This document shows, one piece after another, positions 58,066-64,000 of a DNA stretch of 64,000 nucleotides. The notes under the pieces were generated by a model, which worked only from the letters and a program-made list of their open reading frames with translations, was not told the DNA's origin and did not search any database. The position numbers were made by a program, and so were the translations under genes. Every line of letters begins with the position of its first letter. Position 1 is the first letter of the stretch. Origin of the DNA: Eutypella sp. D-1 (taxonomy: Eukaryota; Ascomycota; Sordariomycetes; Xylariales; Diatrypaceae); contig JAJTTP010000005.1 in the NCBI GenBank assembly GCA_023313575.1, positions 744,001-808,000 of the forward strand. Reading direction: 5' to 3'.

Positions 58066-59474
58066 TCAATTCTTCGGCAAACCAAGTGCCTCCCGCCGCC
58101 CCTTCGAGGCGGGATCGAGATAGGGAACCTCGCCAATGCCTGATGCACGAACTCCCGTGCGGACTCCGTCGACAAGATGTGTGTCAGGCTGTGTATTGTG
58201 TTAGAAATACATACATGTGTGCCTGTGTCCCCCCACAGGATCCGGGTACGGAGAGAGGTATCAGAGGAAGCGTAGCGTCAGGCACTTACAGTGGCTGCAT
58301 GGAACGTGCACACGTTACTCCAGATGGCGCAGGATTGTTTGGTCCAGTGCATACGGGCAATGCAGTCGTGATTGCGGGTCATGAGACGAAGGACGTAGTC
58401 GCGGATGAGCTGGTCCTCGTAGTTATATACGTCGTTGATGCGCGAAACGTGGAGGCCAACGCCCGCGAAGATCGTCTTCCAGCCCGTGACCGGGTGCGTC
58501 CGCACTACCGGGTGGGACGGGGAGAATTCAAAATCCTTGTTCAGCGGGGAACCGCGCGGCGACATTACCTCATACCCTCCCGCCGTGCACGCAGATTCGA
58601 ATACGGGTTGCGCGCACGTCGCAGTCAGCGTCTCCATGTAAGACCGGAACGACGGGGACATCCGGTCGTAACTGCGATTTTTGGTCAATACTGAGTAAAG
58701 ATCTCCTGGGGGGGAAATGTACATCTCGTAGCCTGAACACCAGAGCGTGTCTCCGCCGGCGGGTGGCGTGTCCTGCATTCTCAGGAAGCTAAAGTCGGAA
58801 GGGCAGTTCTCGAAGAGGCCTTGGCACGAGGGTTATCAGTGGCGTTCACGAGTGCTGGGTGCTATCCATAAAGAGACTCACTGTCACTGTGCCATTCCCG
58901 TGCCAGATCTCGCGGCTCACCATCCGATCCCGGACGGTTCTTCATCGTCTTGTAGATCTTCTTCATGGCTTCGGAGTTGATCACATAGCTATTACGTCCT
59001 GCATTAACTATACCGACCAAGAGAACTCAGGTAAAGGAAAATAAGGAAAACCTACATGTTCGGGTCCCTAGTCCCGTCCGCCATTGGGATGTTATTCGGG
59101 TCATTGTAAAGCGGGTGTACGTGGAGCCCATTCTCCTCTGGCCGCCCGGTTAGCTTGCCGAGCAGGTCAGTGACTTGCTTCTGCTCGTCGATGGTGAGGT
59201 CGTCCTGTGGCGCACGGAAGAACACGACGCCGCGTTCGCAGATGGTGATGGCGAGGTCACGCAGCTGTTGCTCCGCGTTGGGCGCGTGCAGAATGTCCTT
59301 GATCTTGGCCGTGGGATACTCCCGGCCGATGATGGGCGTCACGTCAACGTACTCAAGATGTTCGATAGAACCAGAGTTTTTCAGGGGCTCGCGGCGGAGC
59401 TTAGGTGCGGCCTTGCCATGTCCATTTTGGTTGGCTGTGTCGTTCTCCGGTTGATTGATGGCGCTGGGAGCCAT
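58066..59474 (-). CDS. TauD/TfdA-family Fe(II)/2-oxoglutarate dioxygenase
   Basis: Exons 59474-59056, 58988-58882, 58819-58290 and 58188-58066 (transcription order) give 392 residues. The family hydroxylates small acids such as taurine and other sulfonates, 2,4-D or xanthine, using Fe(II), O2 and 2-oxoglutarate. VTPIIGREYPTAKIKDIL and ERGVVFFRAP are in the first exon. The iron-binding H-x-D is REWHSD at about residues 173-175, ending exon 2 and continuing SLFENCPSDFSFLRM. TPPAGGDTLW is the conserved loop. The second His lies in FHAAT near 349, and the 2-oxoglutarate Arg in GVRTGVR near 362-366. The C-terminus PYLDPASKGRREALGLP is typical of fungal members. All four junctions are phase-consistent; the first uses an acceptor after GTAATAG. 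It is divergent from a sugar porter. The substrate is not readable from sequence. Confidence 0.88.
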
Positions 59475-60144
59475 GGCTGAGTGGTCCTTTCCTGATGCGG
59501 GGAGGTTCAAAATTCACTACAGGGGTCGTCTATCGGAGTCTGACTGTCAGTCTCCTTCTGATCTGGTGGCGAAAGCTTAGGTACACGATTTGGTGTCTAA
59601 TTTAACCCGAGACTTGCTGTTGCAATCATGGTATTGACGCACATGCAAGGCATAGGATAAGGTCGACTGCCATTGGCAATATATACCGAAGGTCGGTAAT
59701 ATTAATGGCCTTAACTGCCGACTTTAAAGGGACACCGATGAGATATCGGAACGCCTCCGCACCATCTCCGCTCCCCACACTTGCACCCCATGATAGGCCG
59801 CATGATTCCTGGGGTCGTGCTACGATACTGCCGAGAAGCATCTTTAACTGGGCTACCCCATCGCCAACTAGCCGGATCCGCGTCCGGCTTGGCTACTCCA
59901 ACCCCGTATGAACTAATCGACCCCCGATCGTATTACTCCAAGCCGTGCTTGACTACCCCGTGCTTGATTAAAGGGACTCGAGGCGAGGTCATAAACATGC
60001 CCTCGTCCGGGCGTTGAGCACGATTGGATCAACGAGCCAGCACAACTTCTACAACTGGGGCGATAACCTATACCTCGGCTGAACTTCGTGTTTCCCTTCC
60101 TACATCCCCCGATTCGGGGATATCTTTATGAACCCGTAGCAAGA
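59475..60144. promoter_or_regulatory. divergent dioxygenase/sugar-porter promoter
   Basis: 670 bases between two start codons. A direct repeat CCGTGCTTGA occurs at 59943-59952 and 59958-59967. GATA-type words (TGATAGG, CGATAACC) are present. Shared control is possible but unproven. Confidence 0.45.
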
Positions 60145-62112
60145 ATGGTTGCGATATCAGCAAATCCATTACAACAAGACGTGCGTAGTCACTTCAAGTG
60201 CCTTCTGATGTGCGCCGTGGCGACGGTCTCGACATTCCAATATGGTAAGCTTGAACGACATTTCTAACCATTCATGATGAGCATCGTGAAAACGCAAAGC
60301 TGAGACAGGTTTGCTATAGGCCTTGATTACGCGCTGGTCGGTGGATTTCTATCGTACGTATCAATTGGAATACCGATCACTGGAAGATGACGCTGACGGT
60401 TTCTAGCATGCCGGGCTTCCTAGAAGTATATGGGTATTATGACACTGGACGAGAAAAGTGGGCGATCGATGTAATTCACAATCCACCCCAGCCTCTTTAC
60501 CAGACACGATAACTAAACGATTATCTTTGAAAAGCCTACAGTTCAACAACTCATCTCCAGCCTTATGACGATTGGGACTTTCGTATCCTCTCTACTAGTT
60601 GGCCCCTTCGGGAGCAAGTTCGGTCGAAGGGCCGGTCTGTGGACTGCGGCCGTGATGAACTTTGTCGCAACCGCTATAATGTTGGCAACGACCAGTGTCG
60701 AGGCGCTGTATGTTGCACGGTTACTACTCGGTAGGGCCGCCTTCCCATATCTATGCGGTGAAGTCGCGTAGTGACGGACTTATTAACAAGGCTTTCTATA
60801 GGTTTGTCGGTGGGTTGGATGCTCACCTTCTCGCAGCTCTACGTCCACGAGGTCGCGCCGGCCCACCTGCGAGGCATCACTTTTGCCGTATACCAGAGCC
60901 AGCTGTCAATTGGGTCCATTGTAGGCGCTGCTGTCGATTGGGGAACGCACAACCTCGAGGGCAGGCGTGCGTATCAGATCCCGCTAGCCATCTTCTTCGT
61001 CGCCCCAACCCTGCAGTCGGTTGCGCTGTTTTTCTTCCCCGAAACTCCGCGCTGGCTCATGGTCCAGGGTAGGGAGGAGCAGGCCGGCACCGCGCTTCGC
61101 AGGCTTCGAAACTCCCAGATAGACGAACATGAACTCCAGGCTGAGCTGAACGAGATCCGCCAGTCCACCAAGGACCAGGTTGAGAAAAGCAAGGGCGCAC
61201 TGTGGAAGGAAATGTGGCGAGGAACGAACCTGAGGCGCACGTTGCTCTGCATTGCAGTCGTTTGCTTCCACGCTGCGAACGGTAGGTCTGCAGTATTCGC
61301 CAGTAATTGGAAGGATACTGATCAGGTGGCATAGGATCATCATGGGTTAACATCTACACAACCTACTACCTCGAGATCGCTGGCGTCGAGAACCCGTTCG
61401 GATTCTCTCTCATGGTGACGTGTATGGGTCTTCTTGGCGTCCTCTGCAGCGTTCTTTTCGTGCGCCGAATCGACAGGCGCGCCATCATGCTAGGCGGAGT
61501 TCTGGCATGCGGGCTTGCTCAGCTAGCACAGGCTATCGCCTGGACCGTCAAGCCCAATTCCACGGCGTCTGGTTCAGTTGTTGTCGCCTTCATCGCCATA
61601 TTCACCTTCTTCTACGTAGCGTACGGTAAGTGTCCCCTATTTTTATCAATTATCACAATGTCTCCACGCAATAACTTGCTTATATATTCTAATCAGCGCC
61701 CTACGCATGGCTGCTTGGCGGCGAGTATCCCAACACGGCGCTGCGCGGGTACTCTTTCGGTGTAGCGACGGCATTAAACTTCCTTGGTAACTGGCTGGGC
61801 ACGTTTACAGCGCCGTACTTCATCAATCCGGCGAGTCTGAACTGGGGGCCTAAGTATGGGTACATATGGTTTGGATCGAACATGTTGGTGGCAGTGTTCG
61901 TGTGGTTTTACCTACCGGAGACTCGGGATCGTACGCTAGAGGAGATCCACGAGATGTTTGAGGCCAAGGTCCCGTCCCGCAAGTTTAAGACCTACGTCTG
62001 TGTCGGCGTTGAGGAGTACCACGCCGAGGTTATGGGTGGCGACATCGATTATAACCTCAAGAAAAAGGCTGACTTAAAGCCCAACGCGGAGCACATCGAG
62101 GCAGCGAAGTAA
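60145..62112 (+). CDS. MFS sugar porter family transporter
   Basis: Exons 60145-60244, 60320-60353, 60407-60470, 60535-60730, 60802-61281, 61335-61625 and 61697-62112 give 526 residues. The start MVAISANPLQQDVRSHFKCL leads to TM1 with FQYGLDYALVGGFLSMPGFL, the fungal sugar/maltose-type N-terminus. The loop-2 motif is FGSKFGRRAG. TM4-5 has YVHEVAPAHLRGITFAVYQS. PETPRWLMVQGREEQA marks the central loop, VRRIDRRAIML the TM8-9 loop, and PETRDRTLEEIHEMFEAKVP the C-terminal signature. The 34- and 64-base exons near the start are small but required for TM1. Plasma-membrane proton symport of a hexose or oligosaccharide is expected from the family; the precise sugar is unknown. It shares a promoter region with the TauD-type dioxygenase. 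Confidence 0.9.
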
Positions 62113-62593
62113 AACGAGTTATCGTGCTGAGAACAACCATAAGGTAATTCCGGCGTCCCGTCACTAAGTTGTGTTGTTGGAAAGCCAATAAAGCTAGCGG
62201 AGAAAAGAGCCCTACCCCTATCACTTGAGGCAGTACTGGAGTTATGGCAGCGGGATGGTTGAGTGGAGCTTACGAAATTTATGGACTCAATTATGTCTAT
62301 TCTATTCTAGGTGTATACCTGACGCAGTGACGAGGAGGAAAAACAGCGGGCCACCCGCTGAGCTCAGGCCCACTACCACATACTCACACCTCGCTTGGAA
62401 ACTATGCCATAGCCCATGGGTCTTCCTTTACACGTGACTTTTGCAATACAGGATGCTTCAAGTTGGTAGTATCCAGACCAGTCAAGATTTGTTGGTTGTT
62501 AGTGGTCACTGGTATGGACCCACATACCAGTAGGAAGTACCTATGTACCTATCTCCCGTTTATATAAGGATACGGGCTTCGCCCGTATCCCTC
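62113..62593. other. convergent 3' spacer with strong hairpin
   Basis: 481 bases between two convergent stops. It contains a perfect 10-bp hairpin at 62568-62590. No gene. Confidence 0.5.
62568..62590. repeat. perfect 10-bp stem, 3-base loop
   Basis: GGATACGGGC-TTC-GCCCGTATCC, starting 4 bases past the stop codon of the minus-strand gene. It would form a very stable stem in that gene's 3' UTR. Confidence 0.75.
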
Positions 62594-64000
62594 TCAGATA
62601 GATAGATAGACCTTAGACCAGAATACCACACCAGTCTCACCACCTTTCATTATTGTTATTCCTTTTACGTACGTACCTACCAACAAGATTTCATCCGGCT
62701 CGGTCACTGGAATAGTATCTGTGCATTTTGACCACGTCCCTAACTGAGCTTCTTCGTATGCTAGACGCTGTAGCTGCAGTGTGGAATTTGTCCTCCACTC
62801 TAGGTGAGCATACGGGCTGTGTCCTGTTTTATTATGGAAGAAAGCCGCTATAGGCTCAAGGATATAAGAAGTCAACGTGATAAGAAAGCCAACGATTATT
62901 GTGAAGCAAAGACCGAAGACGCTTAGAGATGCATAGGCCGTGCTTCGGATTTTCTGAAGGTGCTTCATTAGCTTCAGATTGAAAAGCCGTATATAGATTC
63001 TCGATACAACCAGCAGCGAGATATCTAAGAGGAAAAGGATGACATACCTGGCTATCACAGAACCTTTCTAGAGGTGCTGGGAATTTGTCGCGTGTTAGAA
63101 GCAAGTTCGGATCGGCCGGTCCATAGACCGCATTGATAAATGCTGCCTGTGTAACTGCTCTTGAGATATCCCAGCAGTGTGTCATATCTAACTGCCATTG
63201 GTTCTTTTCCAATGGGCCCTGGAGTCCGTTTACCAATGTCCTTTGAGAGTGCAGTGCGGTGGCGCCTAACCTCATAATAGCGTCACCCAGCAGCCTCGGG
63301 GTTTGCCTGAGTATCATCGTGAAGTATAACCAGCGAGCTTCCACGGAGTTCGTAACACTATCGAGTGTTGATTCATCCATTTGAGCTTGTTTGTCAACAG
63401 TAGAGTTGAAAAGTGGTGCAGCTCCGTTCATCGCATCGAGTAAACTACCAAAGGGACCACAGATCCTGCCGTATTGAGTGGTCATTCTGCAGTACTGATA
63501 TTGGTCTGTACATGCTAGTGGTGAAGCCGGTTCTTTCGGGGCATAATACTGACGACTATATATTTCATCTGCTGCTACAGAATGGGTGATATTGATGGGC
63601 GTTTCTCTTGTGCGGTACCACTCCTCGTCCGTAGGTTTATGAAAGAGAACACCATTTCCAACGAGAAAAAACAGAAACATGTCCGCATCCTCCCGGAAAA
63701 TTGCATTGATGGGCTCAAGAACGGATGATGATTCGAATATCTTCTTGTTGACTATGGCGGTGTTGAATGAACTATTGGACAAACATTAGTTTCCGTGTAA
63801 TAATCAAGGACTAGCCAGTTCTAAGTTTCATTTCCAGATAGAGACCAGTATTCTTGCTTTACTTACTCTATACGGTAATTTGCTGTGGTTACTGCCATAT
63901 CTGGTGATATAAACCGTGCAACTTGGGCTTCTACTGACTCTGCAGAGTAGGTAACGTTTCTGGGCAAACCACTGGTCGTGCCATAGTGATAAGATGTCAG
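62594..64000 (-). CDS. membrane protein of unknown function, 5' end outside window
   Basis: Exons in transcription order are from beyond 64000 to 63867, then 63771-63048 and 62953-62594. The partial product is about 406 residues. The frame enters the window as GLPRNVTYSAESVEAQVARF. It reads on through AVTTANYRI-D-SFNTAIVNKK, a large extracytoplasmic-looking part with CTDQYQYCRMTTQYGRICGP and potential N-glycosylation sites, and ERFCDSQ. The last junction joins KIRSTAYASLSVFGLCFTII, a membrane helix, to YAHLEWRTNSTLQLQRLAYE and LGTWSKCTDTIPVT. I know similar long hypothetical proteins in many filamentous ascomycetes, but none with a known role. The final codons (YLSI) are encoded by a GATA microsatellite. 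Upstream exons and signal sequence are outside the window. Confidence 0.75.
62597..62610. repeat. GATA microsatellite inside the last codons
   Basis: (AGAT)3-4 overlapping the C-terminal codons of the minus-strand membrane-protein gene; length changes here would alter or extend its C-terminus. Confidence 0.7.

Noticed and set aside
57900..58694. Plus-strand 264-codon frame
   Set aside because: It lies opposite the TauD-type gene, whose motifs and splice sites clearly claim the minus strand.

Overview
The window is nuclear DNA of a filamentous ascomycete, most likely a sordariomycete-like member of Pezizomycotina. Nearly every gene is split by short introns (44-115 bases) with GT/AG ends and CTAAC/CTGAC-type branch points. 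Gene families point the same way: Zn2Cys6 regulators, a HET-domain protein, a NCE102-type MARVEL protein, and a combined homeobox/C2H2 factor. No rRNA, tRNA, CRISPR or bacterial operon structure was seen. I joined exons by reading frame, splice signals and family motifs; no alignment was run. The organism assignment is inference.

Layout. 0.5-7.2 kb: an M20-family N-carbamoyl-amino-acid/ureidopropionase-type amidohydrolase (+), a homeobox/C2H2 regulator (-), and a Zn2Cys6 regulator (+) divergent from it. 8.3-13.1 kb: a monocarboxylate-type MFS transporter and a secreted PQQ-type sugar/sorbosone dehydrogenase. 15.2-25.7 kb: isolated genes in large spacers, namely a MARVEL membrane protein, a GPI-anchor candidate, a mitochondrial DUF1279 protein and a small conserved-looking protein. 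25.7-30.4 kb: gene-poor and probably decayed sequence.

30.4-40.9 kb is the most coherent block. It holds two convergent Zn2Cys6 regulators, an HpcH/HpaI-type class II aldolase, a divergently transcribed D-2-hydroxyacid dehydrogenase, and an anion:cation symporter-type MFS permease. Together they look like a regulated uptake and cleavage route for an organic or sugar acid. The permease would import the acid, the aldolase would split a 2-keto-3-deoxy-type intermediate, and the dehydrogenase would reduce or oxidise a 2-keto/2-hydroxy acid. This cluster reading is inference from gene content and order.

41.6-49.2 kb: a BTB protein, a GNAT acetyltransferase, mitochondrial COQ7 (-), and RTF1 of the PAF1 complex (+) sharing a divergent promoter with unusual ACCTAGGT palindromes. 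49.9-52.1 kb: a HET-domain protein (-). 54.2-62.1 kb: a mitochondrial Rieske/AIF-type oxidoreductase, a TauD/TfdA dioxygenase (-), and a divergent sugar-porter MFS gene. The right edge carries a partial membrane-protein gene (-) that runs out of the window.
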